Source of the DNA: Tupaia tana
Taxonomy: Eukaryota > Chordata > Mammalia > Scandentia > Tupaiidae
Direction of reading: 5' to 3'
Assembly: GCA_026018925.1 (NCBI GenBank)
Contig: JAKSZU010000031.1
Coordinates: 10,508,648 to 10,572,647, forward strand
Length of the DNA stretch: 64,000 bases
The translations under genes and the position numbers were made by a program. How positions within the stretch are numbered: position 1 is the first letter of the stretch; each line of letters starts with the position of its first letter. Shown here one piece after another: positions 22,576-33,030 of this stretch. The notes beneath the pieces were generated by a model that searched no databases, was not told where the DNA came from, and saw nothing but the letters and a program-made list of their open reading frames with translations.

Positions 22576-23017
22576 TTTTTTTTTTAAGAATTATTTTACT
22601 GGGACTGGCAGTTAGCGTAATGGCTATGTCACTGGACTCCCACGTAGTCGACTGCAGTTCGAGTCCCGGACCCAGTGGCTTAAACATCAAGCCGGGCGCG
22701 TGTGCGTGCGTGCCCAAGATCCCGAGAGGAGAATGGAGGAGAAGGGATTGCAGCATGGCTATCCCCCCGGGGGGTGATTTCTCGCTTTCTATCTCTCTGT
22801 CTCTCTCTGTCTGTCTGGCGAGCGCATGCGCCCTATAGCAAAAACCTCTCCAAAAAAGAAAAAGAATTATTTTATTTACCTTTATTATTTTTCCAGTTTG
22901 ATCAGAGAGAGACAGAGAGGGAAAGTGAGAAAGTAAGTCACCAGGTCCAGGACCTGAACCATGGTCAGCCATGTGGGAGTCCAGCACCTTTAACCACCAC
23001 ACCACCTGCTGGCCCCT
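22576..23017 (-). mobile_element. tRNA-derived SINE, class S, hosting a class L SINE
   Basis: The antisense class S tail (22576-22597) is separated from its remainder (22865-23017) by a class L copy. The outer TSD AGTTCTGATTTTTT is at 22562-22575 and 23018-23031. Confidence 0.9.
22598..22862 (+). mobile_element. tRNA-derived SINE, class L, nested
   Basis: Full-length and CpG-rich. It is inserted in the class S tail with a target duplication AAGAATTATTTTA on both sides (about 22587 and 22862). It has an intact-looking B box GTTCGAGTCCCGG. Confidence 0.93.
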
Positions 23018-23032
23018 AGTTCTGATTTTTTA

Positions 23033-23281
23033 TAAGACTTTTTCCATAGGGTGTGTGTGTTCACCAGAGAAAGAGAAAGAGAAAGAAAGTGAGAAATTAG
23101 GTCCTGGGAGGTATGGGATGGCCACATCGCAATCCCTTCTTCTTCATTCTCTGTTCAAGATGTTGGGCATGCACACACATGTACCCAGCATGAATTTTAA
23201 TCTGCCTGTGCTGGGACTTGAACCTCACGGTCAGCTATGTGGGATCCAGCACCTTAACCACCATGCCTCCTGCTGGTCCAA
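23033..23281 (-). mobile_element. tRNA-derived SINE, class W
   Basis: Antisense copy immediately after the nested pair. The head complement has GTGGGATCCAGCACCTTAAC. Confidence 0.82.
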
Positions 23282-23386
23282 CCTGCAAAAAAAAATTTAA
23301 AAGCCACTGGTAAGGCATTACGCTAACTGCCGCTCCCCAGGCAATATCTTAATTCATTGAAGAAATGATGCCATTTTTGTTATTCT

Positions 23387-23407
23387 AAAAAAAAAAAAGA
23401 AAGAAAA

Positions 23408-23451
<44 letters not shown>

Positions 23452-23467
23452 AAAGAAAAGAAAAGAT
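23387..23467. repeat. (AAAG)n microsatellite
   Basis: A long perfect AAAG tract (about 60 bp) with A-rich flanks. Confidence 0.93.
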
Positions 23468-23486
23468 TTTACAGGCATTAATTTAT

Positions 23487-23765
23487 GAGCTAATCTTGTG
23501 GTCTGGCGGTTAAAGAAGCCAGATCCTACCTGACTGATTTCGTGGTTGGAATCTTGGTCCCGGTGGCTTAAAAATCACAGAGTGAGTGCGTGTAAGTAAG
23601 CATGTCCCAAATCCCAGCAGGATGGAGCAATGAAGAGAAGAGATTAAGGAGTGACCACACCCCAGTGGGGGTGCTTTATCTCTCTGTGTCTCTGTCTCTT
23701 CCCCCTTCCCTTCTGTCTCTCTCTAATGAGTGCTTGTGTCCTCTGGCAAATCAACAACAAGAAAA
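23487..23765 (+). mobile_element. tRNA-derived SINE, class W
   Basis: Head GAGCTAATCTTGTGGTCTGG, AAGCCAGATCCTACCTGAC, B-box remnant GGTTGGAATCTT, body GGATGGAGCAATGAAGAGAA and a CCTCTGGCAAATCAAC end. Confidence 0.8.
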
Positions 23766-23774
23766 TAATAACTT

Positions 23775-24597
23775 ACAGTTGTTTTAATGGGACCATTCTA
23801 AAAGCATGTCTTATGTGGCTCTTCTATTAAACGCAACGAGCATTACGCCGGGCACTTTGAAATTAATGGATCATTTTTTTGAAATCTTTGTTACAATTAA
23901 AAGTAATTGGCAAGGCAAAGCAAACGTCTATAAAACAATGGGCAGTAAAACTCTGAGTATATTTACCTGTTACTTCAGAGCAATTACAATAAATTCTTCA
24001 GGGTTTTAAGAGGGTTGGAGATCCCTTGATTAGTAAAAAGCCTCATAAATAAGGTGGGATTTACAGAATGATTAGCATTTACCCCAAAATAAGGAAGAGG
24101 AGAAATCATTCCTTAGGAGGCAAGGCTAAAATGCATGGAAGAAAGTAATAGAGTTAGAGGAAAGTGTTGGACTCAACTCTGACAAAAGTGGGGTTTGCAC
24201 ATTTGGGAGACACTCAACCCCAGTTTGTATAAGGAGGGAGGTAAGAGCCATAAGAACACAGAAAGGCAGGAGAAAAGACTATAGTTGAACCATAGAACAG
24301 CACAGCAGGGTTTGCAGCAGAGAACTGGAATACAAATAAGTGGTTTCAACGACGTAATCCCCAGTAGACGTCTTAAGAGAGTCTCTGGTCCATGTGGCCC
24401 ACTGGAAGTTGGCTACCATCACTCGGTGAAGGTGATGAGGAGAGGTTAAGGCAGAACGAATGGAAAGGAACGTGTGCATTTCCACCAACGTGGCCAACGG
24501 CGTATACCAGAACAATATTCCCACAAGAAAAGACATAGGAGTTCTGGGAAAGAGCAGCATTCTTTTCAATCCAGTTGATGATAAGACGTACGTAGGC
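23775..24597. other. Unassigned intergenic sequence
   Basis: A 116-codon minus-strand frame (24279-24629) partly overlaps the following SINE and has no recognisable domain. I do not call a gene. Confidence 0.4.
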
Positions 24598-24768
24598 AAG
24601 ATCAGCAGGTGGTGTGGTGGATGAAGCATTGGACTCCCACGCAGCTGACTGCAGTTCGAGTCCTGATCCTGGAAGCTTGCTTTCTCACTTTCCCTCTCTT
24701 TCTCTCTCTGGTCAAATTAAAAAATAATAATAATACATAAAATTAATAAAATAATTCTTTTAAAAAAA
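24598..24768 (+). mobile_element. tRNA-derived SINE, class S
   Basis: Head AAGATCAGCAGGTGGTGTGG, B box AGTTCGAGTCCT, GGTCAAATTAAAAAATAATA and an AATAATTCTTTTAAAAAAA tail. The next SINE inserted just after its tail. Confidence 0.9.
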
Positions 24769-24776
24769 GGAGCTTG

Positions 24777-25070
24777 GGGACCAGCAGTTAGTGTAATGGC
24801 TATGTCGCTGGACTTCCAAGTAGTCGACCGTGGTTCGAGTCCCGGACCCGGTGGCTTAAACTCACGCCGGGTGCGTGTGCGTGCGTGCCCAAGATCCCGA
24901 GAGGAAAATGGAGGAGAAGGGATTGCGGTGTGGCCATCCCCCCTGGGGGGTGATTTCCTGCTTTCTATCTCTTCGTCTCTCTCTGTCTGTCTGGCGAGCG
25001 CATGCGCCCTATAGCAAAAACCTCTCCAAAAAAAAAAAAAAAAAAAAAAAAGAAAGAAAGAAAGAAAGAA
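24777..25070 (+). mobile_element. tRNA-derived SINE, class L, young-looking, with TSD
   Basis: Full-length, CpG-rich (GTGCGTGCGTGCCCAAGATC), intact-looking B box GGTTCGAGTCCCGG, long A tail with (AAAG)n. The perfect 14-bp target duplication AAAAAAGGAGCTTG is at 24763-24776 and 25071-25084. Confidence 0.94.
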
Positions 25071-25084
25071 AAAAAAGGAGCTTG

Positions 25085-25310
25085 TTATGATGGTTCAGGG
25101 TAACACAAGGCTCTATGATGATGAACATTCATGGAAAGGTGTTGCTTCACAGCCCAAGATCTCCCCGTAACCTTGATCACACACACTCATGCCCACAGCC
25201 CTGGCTGCTAAGGCTGAGAGTGGGTTATGGTGGGAAGACCCTGCTGGGATGTCTCCCTTGCTCTCTCTTTCTCTCTCACTCTCTCTGAAAAAAATAAATA
25301 AACCTAAAAT
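25085..25310 (+). mobile_element. tRNA-derived SINE, class C (old)
   Basis: Contains GCCCAAGATCTCCCCGTAAC, AGCCCTGGCTGCTAAGG, AAGACCCTGCTGGGATG and a CT stretch with an AAATAAATAAACC end. The head is poorly preserved. Confidence 0.7.
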
Positions 25311-25317
25311 AAATCTA

Positions 25318-25612
25318 TTTGGGCCCGCCTATGGCCGAGTGATTAAGTATACTGGATATCACATGACCAACCAAGTGGTTTAAGTCCTGGACCCAGCAGT
25401 TTGGAAAACACACTGGGTGTATGTGTGTGCATGCCCAGAAGGTCAAAAAGGAGAAATGAAGGAGAAGGGATTATAGCATGGCCATTCCCCATGGGGGTCC
25501 CTTTCACATTCTCTCTCTCTTTCTCTGTCTCTTTCCTATGACTGCATCTGCCGTACAGCAAAAAAGAAGAAGAAGAAGGAGGAGGAGGAGGAGAAGAAGA
25601 AGAAGAAACACA
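25318..25612 (+). mobile_element. tRNA-derived SINE, class W, with purine tail
   Basis: Head GGCCCGCCTATGGCCGAGTG, GTGGTTTAAGTCCTGG B box, body GGAGAAGGGATTATAGC, CT stretch, GTACAGCAAAAAAG, then a (GAA/GGA)n tail to 25612. Confidence 0.82.
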
Positions 25613-25767
25613 CAAGAAATTATATCTAAGAAATAATATATAAATACAGTATACACAGACCAAGAGATAGAAGATAAGAATGGTTGGAGACATAGAGAAT
25701 TTTATGAAAAGGAGTTCAGACATATACAGATGTCCATGTTTAAAATAATACACATACACACAAGCAT

Positions 25768-25770
<3 letters not shown>

Positions 25771-25799
<29 letters not shown>
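25771..25799. repeat. (CA)n microsatellite
   Basis: A perfect CA tract of about 28 bp. Confidence 0.92.
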
Positions 25800-25800
<1 letters not shown>

Positions 25801-25809
25801 TGAGAATGA

Positions 25810-26340
25810 GAGAAGGCCAATATCTGGAAAGATCTATCTGTGAAAGATATGAATCTTCGGGTTCATAAAGCTCAGTACATGACAAACCAGATGCATTAAG
25901 AAGCTATTTACACTTAGATACAATACAGCAATCTGGTCACTGATGGAAATCCCAGAGGTAATATTTAAAACAGCCCAGGGCGAACAGGGAGACGTTGCTT
26001 ACAGAAATCGAACATTAGGCTAACTGTGGCTTTATGACAGTGACGGAGGCCCGGAAGCAGCAGAAGACTGCTTTCCTCAAAACCCCATGAGCAAATTGCT
26101 GTCATCCGAACTGCACCCTTGTTTTCAGAAAAAAAATAGTACACTTACGAGTCCGGAAAAGCACACGTGAAACAAAGCCAAACAGACGCGGAAAAGCATT
26201 TACTTCAGAAAGGAAAACAACTCACGTGGGAATCATGGAGATGCAGTAAAGAACAGGGAATGAAGAAAGCGGTCAATCTAAGCAAATATTAATGATGTAA
26301 AGCACAAGCAATACTGTCTACTTTGGAGGGAAATAAAATA
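25810..26340. other. Unassigned intergenic sequence
   Basis: No gene or named repeat recognised. Confidence 0.4.
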
Positions 26341-26344
26341 AGGA

Positions 26345-26392
26345 AAGAGGAGAGGAGAGGAGAGGAGAGGAGAGGAGAGGAGAGGAGAGGAA
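26345..26392. repeat. (GAGGA)n microsatellite
   Basis: About nine perfect units of a purine-only pentamer (GAGGA), with potential for triplex or non-B structure. Confidence 0.92.
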
Positions 26393-26429
26393 GGTGGATG
26401 GAAGAAGTTGCACAGGAGATGAATGGAAT

Positions 26430-26545
26430 TTTTTTAAATATATTTTTTTATTATTATTCATACATTAAATCGCTATACATCATTTAGATTGTGATGAGAC
26501 TTTACCCAGCATGATATACACCTCAGTCCAGCCCAGTTGAGCACC
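26430..26545 (-). mobile_element. L1 3' terminal fragment, antisense
   Basis: TACATTAAATCGCTATACAT and TTTACCCAGCATGATATACA match, nearly base for base, the start of the longer antisense L1 fragment at 53540-53945. Only the last 110 bp or so are present. Confidence 0.75.
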
Positions 26546-26561
26546 CTAAATTCCTTGTGAT

Positions 26562-26744
26562 TTTTCAAAAGAATTATTTATTTAATTTTATTTATTTATT
26601 ATTTTTTAATTTGATCATAGAAAGAGAGAAAGAGAGGAGAGAGAGAAGGAAAATGAGAAAGCAAACTGACAGATCCGGGACTCAAACCACAGTTGTCCCT
26701 GTGGGAGTCCAGCACCTTAACCACCACACCATCTTTTGGTCCCT
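26562..26744 (-). mobile_element. tRNA-derived SINE, class S
   Basis: Antisense copy: AAAGAATTATTTATTTAATT tail complement, TTTGATCATAG, and a B-box complement with GGGACTCAAACC. The TSD is not clear. Confidence 0.88.
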
Positions 26745-26751
26745 AGTGTGA

Positions 26752-26985
26752 TTTTTTTTTAAGCTCATTTGTTTCTTGTGCACAAACAGGGGAAAGAGAC
26801 AGGCATTTGCAGCAGGGCCTCATGCCACAATTTTCTCCATTTGGTCTCCCAGAGCCAGCCAGTATCATAAACATACCCTCCCCCACCGCATGTATAGATT
26901 GACCTGGGCCTAGAACCGTGGTCTTCCTGTGGCTTCCAGCATTGCAGAGCATTGCAATACACCTGCACCATTGCGGCGGGGACTT
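26752..26985 (-). mobile_element. tRNA-derived SINE, class C (old)
   Basis: Poly-T at the left. CCTAGAACCGTGGTCTTCCT is a B-box complement and GGCTTCCAGCATTGCAGAGC the head complement (compare TGCTGGAAGCC at 10497). Confidence 0.65.
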
Positions 26986-26989
26986 TGTG

Positions 26990-27590
26990 TGATATCTGAC
27001 AGATGAGTAAAAGTACAAATGGAATTCAAACTCTGTAGTTGGGTATTAACATGTTTAAGGATAATGGATCACAGCCTACGATGGAGTAAAACAAAATCAT
27101 CAGACATTGAAAATAAATCCATACAAGAGAAAAGAAAGCATAGAAAAGACGAGGCAAATGGAAAAATTAAGATGGGAAAAACTACACCAAGTCAGAGTAA
27201 GTTTAAATGGAATCAGTAGTAAAGAGGGAATGAGAGATTTGATTTTAAGACACCCCGCCGGGTGTCACTTAGAAAGGACATCCTCCAAACAGAGAGACAC
27301 ACGGAAAGTGTGAAAGTGAAGAGAAGGAAGGAAGAAGACATACCAGGAAAACTAGCCCAAACCCCACAGTTGTCCTGAAAGTAATACTATCCAATATCAA
27401 GATAAAAATTGTTATTAGAGAGGTACGTCAGAACATGATAAAAATTAAACTCACCAGGAAAATATTGAAACACAATGTTGGCGTCTGTACTCCTAATGAT
27501 GTCCAGATGAGCATAAACGTCTCTGGTTGAACTTTGAAAGAACGTAAGATCATGTTACAAGGAAACCAAGGGAACCAGATTGCAACACAG
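26990..27590. other. Unassigned intergenic sequence
   Basis: Purine-rich; short frames on the plus strand (27019-27313) are lysine-rich with no domain. Confidence 0.4.
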
Positions 27591-27597
27591 GGGTAAA

Positions 27598-27790
27598 ACA
27601 CAATGCCCTGTGAGGCCAATCCACGTGGAGAGGTTCCCAGTTCACATCCAGAAACTTCCCTGAGTATGCTGCCAGGTACGTCTGTGCCCGTGATCCAGGG
27701 CTAGCTGATCCTAAGGGAAGATTGTGGAACTAAGACCTTGTTGGGAATGCTGTCTTTCTTTCTCTCTCTCATTCATAACATAAAAAAATT
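27598..27790 (+). mobile_element. tRNA-derived SINE, class C
   Basis: CCACGTGGAGAGGTTCCCAG, TTCACATCC, GTGATCCAGGGCTAGCTGA, AAGACCTTGTTGGGAATG, CT stretch, ATTCATAACATAAAAAAA. The 5' part of the head is short. Confidence 0.8.
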
Positions 27791-28074
27791 AACTTTGGAA
27801 AAGTTTAAAAGGGAAGATGGTGAAAACCGATGAAGAAGAGGTAAATATCATTGACGATATCAACTGTGAAAAATGTGTGAAGTCAAATTTAGGAAGGAAA
27901 ATAGCCTAGAAGAGCTCTGAAGATTCTAACCGTACATTCATTTAATCCAAGCAGGTTAAAAGCGAGTTAACTCTCGGAAATGGAAAAAAAAATTAAAGTA
28001 TTTGGAGGACTATTTGATTCAGAGCAGCTAGTAGAGTGCCTTCTTTTGTAATACAAGTCTCATGGAGGAACTGG

Positions 28075-28265
28075 ACTGTGAGGCAGCACTAACAAAACTG
28101 GACCCACATGAGAAGGTCCCAGGTTCAAGCCCAAGGCCATCCTGTCCAGTGTGCATACACATGCCCATGCTCCTGGCTGACTGAGCCTGGGGTAGGATAC
28201 TGGCATGAAGGCCTTGTTAGGGTTGCATTCTCTCTCTCTCTCTCTGTCATGAAATAAATAAATTT
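28075..28265 (+). mobile_element. tRNA-derived SINE, class C
   Basis: Head GTGAGGCAGCACTAACAAAA, B box GGTTCAAGCCCA, CTCCTGGCTGACTGAGCC, AAGGCCTTGTTAGGGTTG, (TC)n, GTCATGAAATAAATAAA. Confidence 0.85.
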
Positions 28266-28269
28266 AAAA

Positions 28270-28655
28270 ACAATCATTGTTTATCTTTATAACATTGAAA
28301 ATGAATTTTTCCTGCATGAATACCCTGTATAATAATTTCTTTGGCTGGACTAACAATTGCATTTATGATGGTCGTATCCAAAGTAGAGTTTTCTATGAGC
28401 GATGGTTATAGTTATTTCTGTACATATCTTTGTTATTGTACAACTTGTGTTTTCTGTAGCAGTCACTTCCTAGAGAGTGTGAGTTGTTTTATCATCCTGT
28501 AGACACGAATAAGACTAAACTCAAAAGAACTTGTTTACAAGCAACTCAAGAATATCTTGTGTTCGAAATAAAAGGACAATGATCTTGTTCTATAAACTCT
28601 CTTAGCCTAAAATTTTGGAGAGCTGTATGCTATTTTTCTCTCTTTTTAGTATCTA
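28270..28655. other. AT-rich intergenic sequence
   Basis: No gene or named repeat recognised. Confidence 0.4.
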
Positions 28656-28659
28656 TTTT

Positions 28660-28897
28660 TAAAGTTCATTTGTGTATATCCTCTTTGAGAGAGAGACAGA
28701 GAGACAGAGAGAGAGAAAGACAATACCCAAAATGCAGTTCCAATACCATGATCCAATCCTAGCCCCTGTCAGTCCCAGACTGTGGCCATGGGTATGTCCA
28801 GTGTAAACAAGGAAGTCTCTGGGATATGAACCCAGAACCCTCCCATGTGGGTCAGGCTCCCAGAGAGTTAGATTTCACTGCTATGCCATCATCCATC
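28660..28897 (-). mobile_element. tRNA-derived SINE, class C
   Basis: Antisense: (GA)n, CCCCTGTCAGTCCCAGACTG, GGATATGAACCCAGAACC (B-box complement), GGGTCAGGCTCCCAGAGAG. Confidence 0.75.
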
Positions 28898-28899
28898 GT

Positions 28900-29415
28900 C
28901 TTGTTTTCTCTTTTATTCCTAAAATAGATGCAAGAATATTATAAAACTGTAATCCATAAATACCTTAATAGTGTATTTATTAAATTCATCTGAAAAGATT
29001 TCTAAATCAGATTCTACTTCATTTGTGAAAAAAAATAAATGTACAAAATGCTTCTGAATGCCACATTACTTCATATATATGCCTGACCCACAAATATCTG
29101 TATTTATAACTTTCCTGTCTACTTTTTAAGACTGCCTTTCAGGCATTCACATAATCACAACTTTCTTTTTAAAAATTACCTAATAAATTCAGGATATTGA
29201 CAAAATCTACACAAGTGATCCAGATCTATTTTACAGCAATATTTCTGGAAAAATACAAAAGCATCTGGGGTCAAATAAGTTCAGCATTTTCAAGGTTATA
29301 CAACATGAAATAAGGTCCTTGACTATATGTGTGAGAATGTTTGAAATGCTGGTATGTCTGTTCTAGTCTATTCCATCAGTAGTACTTAGGGACAATGACC
29401 TAAGTCTAGAAGTTT
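28900..29415. other. AT-rich intergenic sequence
   Basis: No gene or named repeat recognised. Confidence 0.4.
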
Positions 29416-29430
29416 AAGAAAATAGAAGTG

Positions 29431-29669
29431 AGGGACCAGCAGACAGATGTTATGGTTACATGTCACTGAACCATATAGTTGACTGCGATTTGAGTCCCAA
29501 ACCCAGCAACTTAAAACTCACGCTGGGTGCATGCGTGAGCGTATCCAAGATCCTGGGAGGAGAATGGAGGAACAGAGACTGTGGCATGGCCATCTTCCCA
29601 GGGGGAGATTTCTCAGTTTCCATCTCTATCTCTCTAGTGAGCACACCTGCCCTATAGCAAAAATCTCTC

Positions 29670-29718
<49 letters not shown>
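29431..29718 (+). mobile_element. tRNA-derived SINE, class L, with (GA)n tail
   Basis: Full-length copy whose A tail has become (GA)n (29675-29720). A target duplication AGAAAATAGAAGT / AGAAAATAGAGGT lies at 29417 and 29719. Confidence 0.9.
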
Positions 29719-29724
<6 letters not shown>

Positions 29725-29727
29725 TAG

Positions 29728-30110
29728 AGGTTTATTTAGCTCACAATGTAGAGGTCCAACGTCCAGAAGCTGTAACTGGTGAGGGTCTCTTGCTGGTGGG
29801 TAACATGGCAGAAGGCAAAAGTGATTGTCTGTGTCTATGTATTTCTGTTCTAGTCTCACTCCCTTTTCTTTTTCTTTCCTTTATTCCAATATACTTTAAA
29901 AGCAAGCATTTGGAAGTTAATTTTCTTTGTGATAGATACAGAACCCTAATAGGTTGTCATCATGTTGGGTCCACCCTGATAACCTTAATCCTAATCTCCC
30001 TTCAAAGGCCTTACCGTTCAACACCATAACTGCACTAAGTTTTAACCAACATAAAACGGTCACAAGAAAATCTCAACACCTATATTTTGGCAGACACTTT
30101 CAAAGCATAG
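29728..30110. mobile_element. Ancient interspersed repeat, family unresolved
   Basis: GAGGTTTATTTAGCTCACAA, CCAGAAGCTGTAACTGGTGA and CAAAGGCCTTACCG-like text match a very common old mammalian repeat type (TTTATTTCTCACAGTTCTGG ... CTAATCACCTCCCAAAGGCC). Related copies are at 53285 and 59805. I cannot name the family without RepeatMasker. Confidence 0.5.
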
Positions 30111-30417
30111 CATCTGTGGCTCTCCAACAAGGTAGGTTAGAAGAACCAGTATTAGGGAATGCTCAAATGTGGGTATCTCCTCTCACACTTAAATGAAAGT
30201 TGCATTTCTGAAGACACCAACCCATCGAGTGCCTTTTGACTCTCACTCCTGCGGCCATACACATGAATGCAAGACTTAGATCATCATGTTGTGGCTTAAT
30301 GAAAGCAAATTAAACAGCTTAGTATATTCAGAAAGAAGTAACATAGGTAAGTAGACTATAAGAAAAGATGCACTAAAGTGTCCCTTCAGATGAGCCAGTT
30401 TATAACCAAAATATAAG

Positions 30418-30701
30418 AGCCACCTGGTAGTTTGGTAGTCAGGGTGGCTGGATCTCACACAGCCAGCAACATGGTTCGAGTCCCAGCCCCAGCAGCTTCA
30501 TAAACACATTGGGTGCACATGGGCATGTGTGAGTGCCCAAAGTCCCTAGAAGAGAATGGAGAAGAAAGGATTGTGGTGTGGCCTTTCCCACTGGGAGGTG
30601 ATTTCTCACTTTCCCTCTCTCTCTCTTCTTTCTTTTCTCTCTCTCTGTTTCTCACTGGGGAGTGCCCATGTCCTATAGAAAAGTTTAAAAGAGAGAGAGA
30701 A
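30418..30701 (+). mobile_element. tRNA-derived SINE, class W
   Basis: Head GAGCCACCTGGTAGTTTGGT, GGCTGGATCTCACACAGCCA, B box GGTTCGAGTCCCAG, body GAGAATGGAGAAGAAAGGAT, and a GTCCTATAGAAAAG tail followed by (GA)n. Confidence 0.85.
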
Positions 30702-30855
30702 AATGACATCTTGGGCTGATGTCAGAACATCCAGAATATTTAAAGCCATTTAATATGGCCATCATTCCAGAGGAGCATGGCTTCTGAGACAACATCATAA
30801 AGTCAGTACATGATTCGTTCAGAGTTGAAGCATTCCAACTTCCATCATTCTATCT

Positions 30856-31490
30856 TAAACTATTTACATCCACCTCTGCCACCCTACCCTGATAAATATC
30901 TACATTGCCTTCTATCCTCCTATACCTGGTAAATGATACCAACATCCTTCATCCCATTGCCAATAAAATATTAACACCAACTTCCTTCATCCTGTTTGTA
31001 TTAAATATTCATACCCCGCCTATCATCCTACTCCCAACTAAACCATATCAACTTCCTTCTTCCTATTCCCAATAAAATGTTTATATAAACTTCCTTTATC
31101 TTTCTTAGATCCAATAAACATCTGCATTAACTCCAATAGCTTTTTTTTTAAGTTACCAAAGGGCATGTGTGCTTACCGGAGAGAGGGAGAGAAAATGGAG
31201 AAGCACTCCTTATGGGGAATGATCACACCACAATTCCTTATCTCCATTTCTCCTTCTTTTCAGGATTTTGGTCACTCATGCACATGTACCCAACATGTTT
31301 CTTAAGCCACTGGGTCCAGAGATTAAAGCATACAGTCATATGTATGAGCTCCTTAACCACCATACTCAAAAAAGTATTTCTATCAGCCTGTTCTAATACC
31401 TTATTCTCTAAACCACTTATGCCAATTTTCATTATTTTATCCCTGACAAACAGTTATGACCTTCCACCATATTGACCCCAATGAACTACT
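30856..31490. repeat. Diverged minisatellite, about 36-bp unit, interrupted
   Basis: TAAA-type anchors recur at 30856, 30893, 30930, 30964, 31002, 31039, 31073 and 31115, then beyond the inserted SINE at 31409, 31446 and 31481. Spacing is 34-38 bp with one 42-bp step. Units resemble TAAAATATTAACACCAAC followed by TTCCTTCATCCTNTTNC. The array is pyrimidine-rich on the plus strand and old, since units differ a great deal. Confidence 0.7.
31141..31366 (-). mobile_element. tRNA-derived SINE, class W/L, inside the minisatellite
   Basis: Antisense copy: poly-T, CAAAGGGCATGTGTGCTTAC, body complement, CTCCTTAACCACCATACTC head complement. Confidence 0.82.
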
Positions 31491-32505
31491 CCTCTCGGGG
31501 TTAAATCCATGATGAGATGAAGCCGACCATATCGTCTGGTATGTATTCCTTTCTCTAATCCACTCAACGCTCATCAGCTCCTGCCTTTAGCCCAGCCAGT
31601 CTTAACTTGGACCCATAACGTGAGCTACATTAGAGTTGAGCTCTTTATTAAGTCAATTCCAAGAAGCCAGACCAAGACAATGTTTCTGGTTCAATGAAGA
31701 AGACAGAAGGCCCCCCTGCGCCTTGAGGGGAGCTTTGCACCTTGAAGAAAACTCTTAACACAGATGGTCCTGGTTGGACCAACTACAAATACCATCTGCT
31801 TCTCCATCTTTGACAGCTGTGCAAAGACTCAAAGGTGAATCAAACATACCACACAATGTCACGTTCGAACGTAGGGACGTTTCTTGTGTGCACTCATCCC
31901 CCAGTTCTCTCCTGTTGTATCTGCTGACACTCTCCATCTGTCATAAGCTTGTCCAGAAATGAGTTTTCTACACCCTTCCTATCTGGTCTGTAAGGAACAC
32001 TTGCTTCTATTTGTCCTAAAACGATCATGACCTGGCTTCTAGGGACATGCCCCAGTTCTGTGTTCTGGAATTAGAAGAACACAAAACTGGAGGTGTCAAC
32101 ATGTGCCATCATTTTGTAAATGTTGGTCGTGCATTCATGCTCCCTTCAACTTTCCAGAAAAATCGATACTTATCCGATAGCTCCCTAACGACCTTGGCTT
32201 TTTTCCACTCTCACACTGAATCTGTAGGTGAAAACCAATCTTCTTGGGTCATTCAAAGGGGGAAATACATGAAAAATTACCGAGACTTTTTTTTTAACGT
32301 GATGAAAGAAAGGAAAGCTTTATTGCAACGTGCAAAATGAGGAGAGTTGGGCAGCTGATGCTGGGTGCTTTTGGTGTTGAATGTTGCAGGCAGAAATTTC
32401 TGTTGCTGCTGCTTTAGCATCTAAAGGTCCTTAGAATCAGGGCATGTTTGTTACTAGGCGTACATTTTAGCTTTGAGACTGCATAGCATCAGGCAATTTT
32501 AATGA
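31491..32505. other. Unassigned intergenic sequence
   Basis: Frames at 31774-31962, 32047-32340 and on the reverse strand lack recognisable domains. No gene is called. Confidence 0.4.
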
Positions 32506-32507
32506 CA

Positions 32508-32715
32508 GGGCTCCAGGATCCGGGTGATGGTGCAGTAGTCACACACGTGGAAGCAGATGAGAGGCGCCTGGTTTGTGTCCTCTCTACACACTGTGTGTGT
32601 CCCCGAGCCTGCAATCCAGGCTGACTACGGCTGGGGGTGGACCATGGTGTGAAGAGAGACCTGTTGAGGTGTCTCACGCTCTCTGTGTTTCCCTTTGTCA
32701 TGAAACAAAGAAAAG
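32508..32715 (+). mobile_element. tRNA-derived SINE, class C
   Basis: Head CAGGATCCGGGTGATGGTGC, B-box remnant GGTTTGTGTCCTC, CTGCAATCCAGGCTGACTA, GAAGAGAGACCTGTTGAGG, TTTGTCATGAAACAAAG. Confidence 0.8.
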
Positions 32716-32803
32716 AAAACACCAAGAAAGAAAGGAAAGAAGGGAGGAAGAGAGAAACAAGCTAATCCCAAGTATTGATTTTTCTGGGAAGTTTAAGAGA
32801 ACA

Positions 32804-33030
32804 TGAGGGGACCAGCAGTTAGTGTAATGGCTATGTCACTGGACTCCCACGTAGTGAACCGCGGTTCACGTCCCGGACCCAGTGGCTTAAAACTCACGCG
32901 GGGCGCATGTGCGTGCATGCCCAAGATCCCGAGAGGAGAATGGAGGAGAGGGGATTGCGGCGTGACCATCCCCCTGGGGGGTGATTTCTTGCTTTCTGTC
33001 TCTCTGTCTCTCTCTGTCTGTCTGGCGAGC
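32804..33030 (+). mobile_element. tRNA-derived SINE, class L, 3'-truncated
   Basis: Intact CpG-rich head and body but the sequence stops at GTCTGTCTGGCGAGC. The usual CGCCCTATAGCAAAAA motif and the A tail are absent, and no TSD is visible. Confidence 0.88.

Noticed and set aside
24777..24860. tRNA gene-like A and B boxes (also in dozens of other places)
   Set aside because: These are SINE heads. The acceptor and anticodon stems do not form a proper cloverleaf and each is followed by SINE body sequence and an A tail.
25343..25885. 180-codon minus-strand frame
   Set aside because: It spans a (CA)n tract, a (GAA/GGA)n tail and a class W SINE.
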